A stretch of DNA of 64,000 nucleotides. Origin: Rhodanobacter sp. A1T4 (GTDB taxonomy: Bacteria > Pseudomonadota > Gammaproteobacteria > Xanthomonadales > Rhodanobacteraceae). The stretch is from assembly GCF_014207185.1 (NCBI RefSeq), contig NZ_JACHCP010000011.1, positions 100,310 to 164,309 of the forward strand. Reading direction: 5' to 3'. Each line of letters begins with the position of its first letter. Positions within the stretch are counted from its first letter, which is position 1. Under the pieces are notes generated by a model that was given only the letters and a program-made list of their open reading frames with translations, did no database searches and had not been told where the DNA came from. The position numbers and the translations under genes are program-made. Positions 9,509 to 17,559 of this stretch are shown here, one piece after another.

Positions 9509-9761
9509 ATGCGTCGACGTTCCCAAACGGCCAGCGAGATTACCTTCGTGACCCATCGAGGACGAGCACGGCATGGTCAATGTCGTGGTGTGGCGCACGA
9601 TTGCCAAACGGCAGCGTCGCGTCTTGCTGAAATCCCAACTGCTGGCCATCGACGGGCAGTGGGAAGTGCAGGAGGGCGTTTGCCACTTGATCGCTCATCA
9701 CTTGCACGATCTGACCCATTTACTCGGATCGCTCGACACACGGTCGAGAGATTTTCACTAG
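9509..9761 (+). pseudogene. dnaE2: frameshifted C-terminal remnant of error-prone DNA polymerase DnaE2 (ImuC)
   Basis: Two frames joined at about 9552 reproduce the OB-fold C-terminus of DnaE2. The first has [10 protein letters not shown]. The second has [35 protein letters not shown] and [19 protein letters not shown], followed by the natural stop. One extra C in the run at 9552-9554 breaks the frame. The roughly 1,000-residue catalytic part is missing upstream, where the receiver gene ends at 9384. This is the trace of a lost imuAB-dnaE2 SOS mutagenesis cassette, or the edge of a deletion. Confidence 0.8.
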
Positions 9762-9856
9762 CGATGATCTGTTACCAAAGCTGTCACGCATCGATCGCTA
9801 AGGTCGGGAAAGTAGCGCAACGCTTTTGCTGCGCCGCCAATCATAAGGAGATATCG

Positions 9857-10267
9857 ATGCGCAGGATTCCCGCTGGTACTTGGGTCGTCGTGGCCGATGG
9901 CACGCATGCCCGCTTATTCAAAAACGTTGGCAAACAAGACGCACTTCGCTTGATGCAGGAAGACATCATGAAGTTCGAAGCTATTGACGAGCAGGGGCAA
10001 GGACCCTCGGGTCATCGGCCGCCTGAGGAAAGCCCTGAGCAGAACGATGAAGCGACCTTTGCTAAGCAACTTGTCCATCGCCTCAATGCGGATGCACTAA
10101 AGCAAGAGTTCGAGCATCTGTTCTTGATTGCGGACCCGAAGACGTTGGGCGAGATTCGGCCACAGCTCCATGTCGAAACAACCAAGCGCATCATCGGCGA
10201 ATTTGCTAAGACGCTTACCAACTCGACCTTGGAGGATATCGAGAAAATCCTGAAAGCAAACGATTAA
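9857..10267 (+). CDS. host attachment protein family
   Basis: This 136-residue protein of the host-attachment/baeRF family (related to the archaeal-eukaryotic release factor fold) begins RRIPAGTWVVVADGTHARLF, then carries a charged middle (SPEQNDEATFAKQLVHRLN) and LFLIADPKTLGEIRPQL in the second half. The ATG at 9857 follows a good ribosome-binding site (AAGGAG at 9845-9850), so it is preferred over the in-frame ATG at 9497, which would fuse it to the DnaE2 remnant. Family members are cytoplasmic; the annotated role in plant attachment is weakly supported, and a translation- or stress-related role is equally possible. Confidence 0.85.
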   Translation: MRRIPAGTWVVVADGTHARLFKNVGKQDALRLMQEDIMKFEAIDEQGQGPSGHRPPEESPEQNDEATFAKQLVHRLNADALKQEFEHLFLIADPKTLGEIRPQLHVETTKRIIGEFAKTLTNSTLEDIEKILKAND

Positions 10268-10418
10268 CCAAGACACCACATTCTTTAGCTCTTTTCCTCA
10301 ATGCTGGCGAAATGTTTTCATGCCGCATCCTAGGTCTGCTACTCATGCTTCAAAGCTTAGTGGCGAAGTAGCTGGTTGAGTGAGTCTGCCATTGCCAAAC
10401 GGGCGAGTAGCGAAACGA

Positions 10419-10937
10419 TCAGGTCATTGCCGTAGGTGTACTGAAAGGCAGTGCCACCGCATCCGTGCTGACGATCGCTGAGGTGGCCGCGTCTAGTGGA
10501 ACCTGCTCGCCATCAAGTACCACCAGGATGCGTCCGGAAGCGATTTCGTCCTCAAACTTGCGGCTGATGGAGTCGGGTACATTCATTCCTACCAGTGCAC
10601 CGGTCCAGGCGCCCATGGCCGCACCGACCACAGCCATCGCGCCGACAACCGCGATAGTCAATCCCAGCGGCGGCACGGCTATGGCTATCAAACCCAGCAG
10701 CAAGCCGCTGCCTACGCCCAGCGTCACACCACGCAAGGCACCGGGACTAGAATCGTGGTGGTCGGTCAATCGGTGGTCGGGAATCTTTTCCAGCTCGATG
10801 TCGTCGCGGGCCACGAGCGAAATATCCTTGTCGGGTATATTTGCCCCACGCGCCGCATTCATCGCAGCTCTTGCTGTTTTTAGATCGGGTGTACTGAATA
10901 CGCAACGGGTTTCATGATGTGCTCCTGTGGCTGCCAT
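10419..10937 (-). CDS. glycine-zipper membrane protein of unknown function
   Basis: This protein of about 172 residues resembles Xanthomonadaceae membrane proteins with an N-terminal ferredoxin-like part (RCVFSTPDLKTARAAMNAA, 'IPDKDISLVARDD') and two adjacent hydrophobic Gly/Ala-rich helices (about 75-120, LRGVTLGVGSGLLLGLIAIA). It ends in a short soluble tail with a second alpha/beta pattern (KFEDEIASGRILVVLDG). The layout recalls DUF1269-like/general-stress-protein-17M proteins. The start is uncertain: ATG 10937 gives the expected N-terminus, an upstream in-frame ATG at 10967 is possible, and the best ribosome-binding site (AGGAG) nearby serves an ATG in another frame. Confidence 0.7.
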   Translation of the reverse strand: MAATGAHHETRCVFSTPDLKTARAAMNAARGANIPDKDISLVARDDIELEKIPDHRLTDHHDSSPGALRGVTLGVGSGLLLGLIAIAVPPLGLTIAVVGAMAVVGAAMGAWTGALVGMNVPDSISRKFEDEIASGRILVVLDGEQVPLDAATSAIVSTDAVALPFSTPTAMT

Positions 10938-10967
10938 CTCACCGCATGCCTGATTTAAGCAGCTCAC

Positions 10968-11312
10968 TCAAGTTCATAGGATTGTTTCGGCGCCAGTCCG
11001 GAGATAGTCGTCTGTAACCTCCGCATCTGCCCTCGACCGAATAGCTGCGTCGGGCTTTTTGCGCCAACTCAGCACTGCCGACTATTCCTGCGTACGCTGA
11101 TGCAGAAACCTGTAAACACTTCAGACAACTGATGGTCCCGACAAGCGTGCGTTGAGACAATCGTTTTGACGACAATGAAGATCACTGAATCGGCTTGGGC
11201 GTCAATAAATGAAAATTTGGCGCTGCGACTGCGCGCCGAGATTTCCTGCAAATAGAAAGGCGCCCGAGAGCGCCTTTTGCTTCGATGCACAGTACCTGCG
11301 CACCTTAATCAC
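10968..11312. other. non-coding stretch
   Basis: About 345 bp between two leftward genes. Apart from the terminator hairpin at 11256-11277 I see no convincing gene, RNA or repeat. Short open frames here have no recognisable composition. Confidence 0.5.
11256..11277 (-). terminator. rho-independent terminator of the MXKDX-repeat gene
   Basis: Perfect 8-bp stem AAAGGCGC / GCGCCTTT with a 6-base loop, T-rich on the minus-strand side, placed 36 bp after the stop of the leftward gene ending at 11313. Confidence 0.8.
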
Positions 11313-11648
11313 TCAATGTGTGGAGCTGCTTGAAGTGGGATTGCCCATGGAATCCTTGCTCTTCATTGAATCATCGGATTTCATGGAATCGCCACTTTTC
11401 ATGGAACCGTTGCTCATGGAACCCTGGTTCGTTGATTTTTTGTGTTTCATCGGCTTCGCGCTATCTTTTTTCATGCTATCGCTGGACATCGAATTACCGC
11501 TCTTCATTGAGTCCTGCTGCATGCTGCCATTGGTTGTTGATGGGGGTGTTTGTGGCGATGTGGGTGGCGTCGATTGCGCAAACGCCGCTCCCGAAATAAG
11601 AGCGCAACAGATAGCCATCGATTGAAGTACTGGTTTGATTGAATGCAT
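11313..11648 (-). CDS. secreted MXKDX-type pentapeptide repeat protein
   Basis: This 111-residue protein has a signal peptide (hydrophobic core SMAICCALISGAAFA, cleavage after AFA-Q near 25). The mature chain is almost entirely Met/Ser/Lys/Asp with imperfect pentapeptides such as DSMKS, DSMKK and GSMSN about every five residues. That matches the known MXKDX repeat family of small periplasmic proteins whose function is unresolved; metal or polyanion binding has been considered. A strong ribosome-binding site (GGAGG, 8 bases ahead of ATG 11648) supports the start. It is a single-gene unit with its own terminator. Confidence 0.85.
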   Translation of the reverse strand: MHSIKPVLQSMAICCALISGAAFAQSTPPTSPQTPPSTTNGSMQQDSMKSGNSMSSDSMKKDSAKPMKHKKSTNQGSMSNGSMKSGDSMKSDDSMKSKDSMGNPTSSSSTH

Positions 11649-11971
11649 GGTTCATCCTCCGAGAAAGCGCCTTCAGTGAGGCGGTACGGAGGCGCATCCG
11701 CATCGCTTTATCCTGCGCTTAAATCTCTTTTATCAACAAGCGCCGATGCATTACGCGACTTAAGCAATGAACGCCCTGTGAGGGGTCAGTGATGAGTGTT
11801 CTAACGCTTCGCTAGATCGATATAGACAAGCTAAGCGATAGGCGGGGACGGACGTTAGATATTCGATGCCCAAAGTCTTGGCGGTTTGCCAGGCGGTGTT
11901 TTTAATCGACCACCCACACTGAGCCATCACGGTCTCGCGCTCACGATGCAATCTCAAATAATGCTGGAGAC
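11649..11971. other. non-coding stretch between divergent small secreted-protein genes
   Basis: About 320 bp between the leftward MXKDX gene and the rightward DUF4142 gene. It should hold both promoters, but I cannot place boxes confidently and see no repeat or RNA. Confidence 0.45.
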
Positions 11972-12490
11972 ATGCTAATGCAAATTAAAAATAAGCTAGT
12001 GGGAACCTTGGCGACGGTTGGCGCTTTGGTGCTCAGCCCCTTAGTAATGGCGCAGACAGGTGCAGCCGCTTCGTCGAAGCAGGACACCATGTTTGTCGCC
12101 AAAGCATCGGCGGGAGGCATGACAGAAATCCAGGCAAGCCAGTTGGCTGATTCCCACGCACAGTCCGCCGCCATTAAGAGCTTCGCCTCGACCATGGTGA
12201 CTGACCACACCAAAGCTGGCGACATGCTTTCCTCCATCGCTCAGAAGGATGGATTCACGCCATCCACCGCGCCTATGCCGATGCAACAAAAGGAGTTGGC
12301 GCAGCTTGAGACGCTGAATGGCCCAGCCTTCGATAAAACATATAGCGCCATGATGTTGAAAGATCACCGCGAGACGATTGCGCTTTTCAAGAAAGAGGCC
12401 ACGGCGGGCAAGAACGACGATTTAAAGGCGTTTGCTTCGCAGACATTGCCCACACTCCAGCAACATATGACGATGGCGAAAAAACTCTGA
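11972..12490 (+). CDS. DUF4142 periplasmic protein
   Basis: This 172-residue protein has a signal peptide (LVGTLATVGALVLSPLVMAQ, cleavage near residue 27). A DUF4142 domain follows, a ferritin-like four-helix bundle: FVAKASAGGMTEIQASQLA, then IKSFASTMVTDHTKAGDML, DKTYSAMMLKDHRETIALF, and a last helix LPTLQQHMTMAK. His/Glu/Asp spacing (DHTKA, KDHRE) is typical. ATG codons lie at 11972 and 11978; GGAG at 11963-11966 suits the first less well (about 5 bases) and the second slightly better (11 bases). Members are commonly found in stress-adaptation clusters with CsbD-type genes, as here; no catalytic role is established. Confidence 0.9.
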   Translation: MLMQIKNKLVGTLATVGALVLSPLVMAQTGAAASSKQDTMFVAKASAGGMTEIQASQLADSHAQSAAIKSFASTMVTDHTKAGDMLSSIAQKDGFTPSTAPMPMQQKELAQLETLNGPAFDKTYSAMMLKDHRETIALFKKEATAGKNDDLKAFASQTLPTLQQHMTMAKKL

Positions 12491-12613
12491 TCGCAGCAAG
12501 CCATGATTGCGACGTTTGATTGGATCTAGAGGAAACAAAGCGCCTAGCGTGCTGAGTTTTTTATCCAGAAAATTTCTGTAGCACTTTCCGCCCTTCATAG
12601 AGAGCAACAGCCC

Positions 12614-13057
12614 ATGAGCTCCCACCCCGCACCGCGTCGCTCTGTCGTCGTGAGAGCCCTCTACGGACTTCTCAATCCGATCCCGTTCGGATTTTTTGTC
12701 GCCGCGTTAGTCTTCGACATCATCTATGCACGTACGGCCGTGGTGCTGTGGGGAAAAAGTGCCGCCTGGCTCATCGCGATCGGCCTGCTGTTTGCGGTCA
12801 TCCCGCGTCTAATCAATCTAGTGCAGGTTTGGATGACCCCTCGCGGTTTTGCCACGCGCTCCGACAAGCTCGACTTCTGGCTCAACCTGTTGGGCATTGT
12901 CGCGGCGATCTTCAATGCATTCGTGCATAGCCGCGATGCTTACGGCGTGATTCCCGAGGGCGTCTGGCTCTCGGCCTGCACCGTCATCCTGCTAGCCATC
13001 GGCCACATCGTCATCGCTTTGCAGCGCGACGCACCGAGAGATTTCATCCGTGAATAA
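12614..13057 (+). CDS. DUF2231-type four-helix membrane protein
   Basis: This 147-residue inner-membrane protein has four hydrophobic segments (about 20-42, 47-70, 85-105, 115-135) and the family feature of a near-N-terminal 'NPIPFGFF' turn, as in DUF2231. Its stop lies inside the start of the next gene (8-bp overlap), so it is translationally coupled to the sorbosone-dehydrogenase-like lipoprotein. Elsewhere DUF2231 proteins accompany periplasmic quinoprotein dehydrogenases or haem-linked partners, so an electron-transfer partner role is plausible but inferred. Confidence 0.85.
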   Translation: MSSHPAPRRSVVVRALYGLLNPIPFGFFVAALVFDIIYARTAVVLWGKSAAWLIAIGLLFAVIPRLINLVQVWMTPRGFATRSDKLDFWLNLLGIVAAIFNAFVHSRDAYGVIPEGVWLSACTVILLAIGHIVIALQRDAPRDFIRE

Positions 13058-14366
13058 GATCATCTACCGCAGCGTGCTCACGTTGGCACTCGTGTCTATT
13101 CTGGCTGGGTGCGACGAAAAGGCGTCACTGAATCAGGCGCAGCAGTCGGGCAGTGATCCCTCACTACCCAAGGCTCAGAACTTCCTGAAGCCACCCATGC
13201 AAGTTCCCGACGGCGTAGGTTGGAAACAAGGGCAGGCGCCTAAGGTGGCGGCTGGATTGAAGATCGAAGAGATCGCCAGCGGTTTGAAACACCCCCGCCA
13301 GCTCTACGTGCTCCCCAACGACGACATACTCGTGGTGGAATCCAATAGCCCTGGCACGGAACCGGTAACGACGCCTAAGCAATGGATTGCCGGCCTAATC
13401 AAGAATCGCTCAGGTAAAGGTGCCAAGGGCGGCAACAGAATCACGCTTCTACGCAAAAGCGGCGCAACTGGCGAATGGGAGAAACATATCTTTCTCGAGA
13501 ATCTGAACTCGCCCTTCGGTGTACAGCTGATTGGTGATTCTCTCTATGTCGCCAACACCGACGGCATTGTGAAGTTTCCCTACATGACGGGGGAAACGCA
13601 GATAACGACACCCGCCGAGGCGTTCACGGACCTGCCGAACACGATCAATCACCATTGGACTAAGCCACTGCTGGCGAGTCCCGATGGCAAGAAGTTGTAT
13701 GTCGGTATCGGCTCCAACAGCAACATCACTGAGAACGGGCTGGAGGTGGAATATCGACGTGCTGATGTGCTTGAGGTTGATGTCGTTACCGGCGCCAGTC
13801 GTATCTATGCCTCAGGTCTACGCAATCCGACAGGGCTCCAGTGGGAGCCGCAGACCGGCAAGCTCTGGGCGATCGCCAACGAACGCGATGAGATCGGTGC
13901 CGACTTGGTGCCGGACTATCTAACCGCCATCCAGGAAGGCGGCTTCTATGGCTGGCCCTACGGTTATTACGGCCAGCACGTTGATACCCGTGTGATGCCG
14001 CAGAGGCCGGACCTCGTCAAAAAGGCGATCAAGCCGGATTACGCGATCGGCTCGCATGTCGCCCCACTGGGTCTGCTGATGTCTAGCAACAACGCCTTGC
14101 CGGGTAAGTATCACAACGGTGCGTTTATTAGTGAACATGGCAGCTGGGATCGCTCACCACTGAGCGGTTACGCCGTCGTCTTTGTGGCCTTCCAGCAGGG
14201 TAAGCCGGTTGGCATTCCTCAGCCTGTGGTTACGGGCTTCTACTCGGACGACGAATCAAAGCTCTACGGCGCGCCGGTCGGGCTGGTACAGGATAAAGAA
14301 GGTGCCTTACTGATCGCGGACGATGTCGGCAACACCGTATGGCGCGTGACCACAGACAAGCGCTAA
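13050..14366 (+). CDS. sorbosone/glucose-dehydrogenase-like beta-propeller lipoprotein
   Basis: This 438-residue exported protein has a lipobox (SILAGC, Cys about 21). The mature part is a six-bladed quinoprotein propeller of the soluble glucose dehydrogenase / L-sorbosone dehydrogenase family: GLKHPRQLYVLPNDDILVVES near 78, LNSPFGVQLIGDSLYVANTDG near 155, SGLRNPTGLQWEPQTGKLWA near 255, and GGFYGWPYGYYG near 300. The expected cofactor is PQQ with Ca2+, oxidising sugars or alcohols in the periplasm; no PQQ biosynthesis genes are in the window. The GTG start at 13050 overlaps the DUF2231 gene. An alternative is a non-catalytic propeller. Confidence 0.88.
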   Translation: MNKIIYRSVLTLALVSILAGCDEKASLNQAQQSGSDPSLPKAQNFLKPPMQVPDGVGWKQGQAPKVAAGLKIEEIASGLKHPRQLYVLPNDDILVVESNSPGTEPVTTPKQWIAGLIKNRSGKGAKGGNRITLLRKSGATGEWEKHIFLENLNSPFGVQLIGDSLYVANTDGIVKFPYMTGETQITTPAEAFTDLPNTINHHWTKPLLASPDGKKLYVGIGSNSNITENGLEVEYRRADVLEVDVVTGASRIYASGLRNPTGLQWEPQTGKLWAIANERDEIGADLVPDYLTAIQEGGFYGWPYGYYGQHVDTRVMPQRPDLVKKAIKPDYAIGSHVAPLGLLMSSNNALPGKYHNGAFISEHGSWDRSPLSGYAVVFVAFQQGKPVGIPQPVVTGFYSDDESKLYGAPVGLVQDKEGALLIADDVGNTVWRVTTDKR

Positions 14367-14824
14367 GGCCGACTGGGGTCCGGCAATGGTCCACGTTGCA
14401 TCATCCGGTTAAAAGTGCATTGGAAGAGAAGATATTAGCCTCGATTATTTTGTCATGCCGAGTCACTGGATTAGTACCAAATTGTGATCGATTGGATGTT
14501 ATTGAGATCGCCGACGAACGGATCAAACGAACCAAGAGCGATCTGAAGCGAAACGTCGGCGTAGAAGCTTCTCGAGATCCGGGTTAAGCGGGACCTCACA
14601 TTGCGACGGAAACATCGTCCGTAACAGCGATGCGGATCGACCATTGAACAATGACGTGCATAGCGACGCATGATGGAGAGCGGCGCTGCAATCGTTACAC
14701 AGTAAGCCGGTGATTTGCCGCTTCCAGAAATCGACATTTTTTGGCCTAAAGTTCACGTCAGCACGACTGTCGCGTGCCTATAACAAGTTGCCGCAACGTT
14801 GCGGCAACTCCTAGGATCCGCACG
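14367..14824. other. non-coding stretch upstream of the CsbD gene
   Basis: About 460 bp without a convincing gene. The last 50 bp hold the candidate promoter and 22-bp palindrome described separately. Short frames on both strands have no recognisable product. Confidence 0.5.
14779..14808 (+). promoter_or_regulatory. candidate -10 box and perfect 22-bp palindrome ahead of csbD-like gene
   Basis: TATAAC (14779-14784) resembles a -10 box. It is followed by a perfect inverted repeat, GTTGCCGCAAC then its exact complement (14787-14808), sitting where transcription would start and 16 bases before the ATG. It could be an operator or a 5'-UTR hairpin occluding the ribosome-binding site. Confidence 0.5.
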
Positions 14825-15010
14825 ATGGACAAGAATAGAACCGAAGGCACGAAGCACGAAGTCAAAGGTGCCGTTAAAGAAGGGATTGGCAAGGTGACTG
14901 GCAATAAAACCAAAGAAGCGGCCGGCAACATCGAGAAGAACGCCGGCAAGGTTCAGAACGCCGCTGGTAAAGCCGCAGACAAAGAGCGTGATGCAGCCAA
15001 AAAGCACTGA
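14825..15010 (+). CDS. CsbD-like general stress protein
   Basis: This 61-residue, very hydrophilic, Lys/Ala/Gly-rich protein has the CsbD layout (KGAVKEGIGKVTGNKTKEAAGN, then a second KNAGK/KAADKERD helix). CsbD-like proteins are small cytoplasmic stress proteins whose biochemistry is unknown. The ATG at 14825 is chosen over the in-frame 14774, which would run through the palindrome. It is followed within 20 bp by a strong bidirectional terminator, so it is monocistronic. Confidence 0.92.
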   Translation: MDKNRTEGTKHEVKGAVKEGIGKVTGNKTKEAAGNIEKNAGKVQNAAGKAADKERDAAKKH

Positions 15011-15028
15011 TTTCATGCGAAGCATCCA

Positions 15029-15062
15029 AAGAAAGGCCGATCATTACGACCGGCCTTTTCTT
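15029..15062. terminator. bidirectional rho-independent terminator
   Basis: Stem AAAGGCCG / CGGCCTTT with an 11-base loop, flanked by A-rich and T-rich runs. It separates the rightward csbD-like gene from the leftward membrane-protein gene ending at 15086. Confidence 0.85.
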
Positions 15063-15085
15063 TTCTACGCTCCACCCCTAGCCCA

Positions 15086-15892
15086 TTAGCGCAAGCGACG
15101 CGCCGGATACTTACGTAGGTGGTAAACGCGATGGATTTGCCCAGCGCCAAGCCAACCGCCGACGGCAGCGGCCAACAAGGACAGGAAGCCGCTGAGGAAA
15201 GCAATCCAAAGGGTCAGCGAGAGATAATGGGCTGCTTTTTCGGCCGCCATTTTTGATTCTGATCGTGCGGCATCAATTTGGGGCGTCAGTTTTTGAAGGG
15301 AGGCAGCCGCCGCCCCGGTGCTGGTGCCGGTATCTGCCGCCATCAACGCGGAGGCGACATCATCTTGGCCGGCGAGAAGGGCGGCGATGATCGGCGATGA
15401 ATTACCGTGCTCGCGTCCGGTCAGTTGATATGAAATATTTGCGTCGAGCACACTGACCGCGGGGGTCATTGCAGGTCCGCCATGTCCCTCGGGTCCGGGC
15501 CCAGGTGCATCTCCATGGTGTCCGGACATCGCATGACCCAGGCCCATGGCAAGCCACAGCGCAGTCGCCGTCAAGGATAGGCCCCAAACCGTCACGCCAT
15601 GCAACGCGCCGCTGGTGTCGTCATTGCGTCCATCGAACCACGCGGCAAACATACCGCCCAGGAAGAGTGCAGCGACCCACGTAACAATCATCCAGATTGC
15701 CGTGCCAATGCCAAAGCCTTTTGCACTGTTGGCCGCGTTCCAGGCGTCGAAGCTCGCGAAGCCCAAGGCTAGACCGGCGACATACAGCAAGCCCGCTGCT
15801 GCCGTGGCAACGAGCCAGCCGGCGATTACTGCTCGGAACCGCATAGCAGGGTGTTTCAACGCGACCGCGTCGCCGCTGGGTGAGTAAGACAT
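15086..15892 (-). CDS. four-helix membrane protein, PhnA-like/DUF type
   Basis: This 268-residue protein has hydrophobic helices at about 20-45, 62-85, 95-115 and near the C-terminus (about 230-255). Between the third and fourth lies a Gly/Pro/His-rich loop (GHHGDAPGPGPEGHGG) and a periplasmic helical part rich in Ala. The pattern IAGWLVATAAAGLLYVAGLALG followed by GIGTAIWMIVTWVAALFLGG resembles small integral membrane proteins loosely annotated as PhnA-like. I do not recognise a function. It shares orientation with the 43-residue membrane peptide upstream and may be co-transcribed. Confidence 0.75.
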   Translation of the reverse strand: MSYSPSGDAVALKHPAMRFRAVIAGWLVATAAAGLLYVAGLALGFASFDAWNAANSAKGFGIGTAIWMIVTWVAALFLGGMFAAWFDGRNDDTSGALHGVTVWGLSLTATALWLAMGLGHAMSGHHGDAPGPGPEGHGGPAMTPAVSVLDANISYQLTGREHGNSSPIIAALLAGQDDVASALMAADTGTSTGAAAASLQKLTPQIDAARSESKMAAEKAAHYLSLTLWIAFLSGFLSLLAAAVGGWLGAGQIHRVYHLRKYPARRLR

Positions 15893-15955
15893 ATCCTTCT
15901 CCCGATAACTGATGATTTGGCTTGTGTGGGGCGATTGAAGCGATGTGCTTTCAGC

Positions 15956-16087
15956 TCACGCGCAGCCCTTGAGCAGCGCAAATAAGATCAGCAACGGAAT
16001 GGGAACGCCCATAAGCCACAAGAGAACGTAGCCAATGCCTCCCTTTTCTTTGGACGAAGGCGGTGGTGTCGAATGTGTCTCGTTCAT
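15956..16087 (-). CDS. 43-residue single-pass membrane peptide
   Basis: Small open frame with start ATG at 16087 and stop at 15956-15958. The first 17 residues are polar and Pro/Ser/Lys-rich (STPPPSSKEKGG). A single helix of about 25 residues follows (IGYVLLWLMGVPIPLLILF), ending KGCA. A GGGAGA purine run 6-11 bases ahead of the ATG is a fair ribosome-binding site. The GVPIPLLIL motif recurs in small membrane proteins of proteobacteria. It lies 63 bp upstream of the leftward membrane-protein gene, so an operon is likely. Function unknown. Confidence 0.65.
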   Translation of the reverse strand: MNETHSTPPPSSKEKGGIGYVLLWLMGVPIPLLILFALLKGCA

Positions 16088-16215
16088 GATGTCTCCCTCT
16101 TGCGCGAACGGTTGACCGCTTGGCGCTCGTCGTCCCCAGAGCCGCCGCGGTGTGGCACTCTCGCCCGAGAGAGGTCGAGAGATCGTGATAGTGCGGCGTA
16201 ATCGCTCGGCAAAAG

Positions 16216-16239
16216 AAAAGCGGCCTTCAAGCCGCTTTT
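16216..16239. terminator. orphan rho-independent terminator
   Basis: Perfect 9-bp stem AAAAGCGGC / GCCGCTTTT with a 6-base loop. It sits between two divergent genes, where no gene ends, so it is probably left over from a deleted gene. Confidence 0.6.
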
Positions 16240-16382
16240 AATCGTGCGCAGCGATCGGGAAGAGAGCGCCCTTGAGTCACGGCTCGCCTTGCTAGCGCAG
16301 CATCACCACACACTCACGGTGTAGCGACGTGCTGTACATGTTTCGTTGATCAAACTGCTGGCTCTACTCGACGGAGAACACC

Positions 16383-17000
16383 ATGAGCACATCAGATACG
16401 AAACGGCCGGTAGCGAAGTCGGCCGCAAGAGAGAAAGCTTCTGACAAATCGGGCAGCGATGCATTCCGACTGAGTGGCCGCCATATTGCCATTCTCGCGA
16501 CCGACGGCTTCGAGCAATCGGAGCTGACTGAACCGAAGCGATTGCTTGAAGAGGCTGGAGCCGAGGTCAGTGTGATCGCGCCGGGTGGTGCCAGTCAGAT
16601 CAAGGGCTGGGACAAGAAAGATTGGGGCAAGTCGGTCGAAGTTGACGTGGCGTTATCTGAGGCAGACGAGTCGGACTACGATGCGCTAGTGCTTCCCGGT
16701 GGTGTAATGAATCCCGACAAGCTTCGACTTGAGCCGTCAGCGATAGAACTGATCAAGGCTTTCGATAAGTCCGGCAAGCCGATCGCGGCGATCTGCCATG
16801 GCCCGTGGACGCTGATCGACGCGGAGCTGGTGAAGGGTTCTACGATGACTTCATGGCCTTCGCTGCGCACGGATTTAGAAAACGCCGGTGCCACCTGGCA
16901 GGACCGTGAAGTCGTTCAAGATAGGCAGTTGATTACCAGTCGCAAGCCCGATGACATTCCCGCTTTCGTAGGGGCGCTCATCGATCAGTTGGCTGCATGA
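16383..17000 (+). CDS. DJ-1/PfpI-family protein (class I glutamine amidotransferase-like)
   Basis: This 205-residue protein has a polar 25-residue lead followed by a PfpI/DJ-1 flavodoxin-like domain: HIAILATDGFEQSELTEPKR near 29, DALVLPGGVMNPD near 100, and the nucleophile elbow AAICHGPWTLID near 135 with the reactive Cys. The C-terminus has SRKPDDIPAFVGALID. Family roles include glyoxalase III/deglycase activity and stress protection in the cytoplasm. The GGAG eight bases before ATG 16383 supports the start. It stands alone and fits the stress-gene theme of this part of the window. Confidence 0.92.
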   Translation: MSTSDTKRPVAKSAAREKASDKSGSDAFRLSGRHIAILATDGFEQSELTEPKRLLEEAGAEVSVIAPGGASQIKGWDKKDWGKSVEVDVALSEADESDYDALVLPGGVMNPDKLRLEPSAIELIKAFDKSGKPIAAICHGPWTLIDAELVKGSTMTSWPSLRTDLENAGATWQDREVVQDRQLITSRKPDDIPAFVGALIDQLAA

Positions 17001-17194
17001 GTTTGATCTGGAACTGACCCAAAAAATCCTAACTTCCGTCGACCGATCACGAAATCATCTAGGCCGATAAAACGGCAACGTAGACATCGTTTGATTCAGC
17101 GTGCGACGCCGCACGGTCTTAGATGGGGTGGGGGCGGCTGTGCCGTTGCGCATATCAATCAGACTTATAATGCGGTCGCCATATGCGGCCTCCG

Positions 17195-17332
17195 TCAGAC
17201 CGCCTTTACTTCACCGCCATCCATTCGTAGCGCGCTGCCAGTGAGCCACTTAGCACCTGGCGAAACAAGGAAAGCCATCAATTCGGGTATTTCTTCCGGT
17301 TTGCCGTAGCGAGCGATGTTCGCCTTTTGCGG
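17195..17332 (-). pseudogene. C-terminal remnant of a short-chain dehydrogenase/reductase
   Basis: The last 40 or so codons of this minus-strand frame encode RYGKPEEIPELMAFLVSP and WLTGSALRMDGGE, the typical C-terminal dimer/substrate region of SDR enzymes. The NAD-binding Gly motif and the YxxxK catalytic residues are absent, and the sequence to the right has no SDR resemblance in any frame. It is a truncated leftover. Confidence 0.78.
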
Positions 17333-17559
17333 AAATCGTGCGAAGCAAGCCGCCCACCGAAAACGCATGCAAGAAATGTAACAGTCGCTCGTCACACACA
17401 GCGAGAGAAGTTCACCATTGACCGACAGTTGACGAGTGCTCTTCGCAGCATTTGACGATGCTTTACACCATCGCGCGTCGGTGATGCCGTGTGGATATGC
17501 CGCGAGGTCCCGTTCTGAGGCGGATCACTGACACGTCGCGATACGCACCTCGATTTCGC

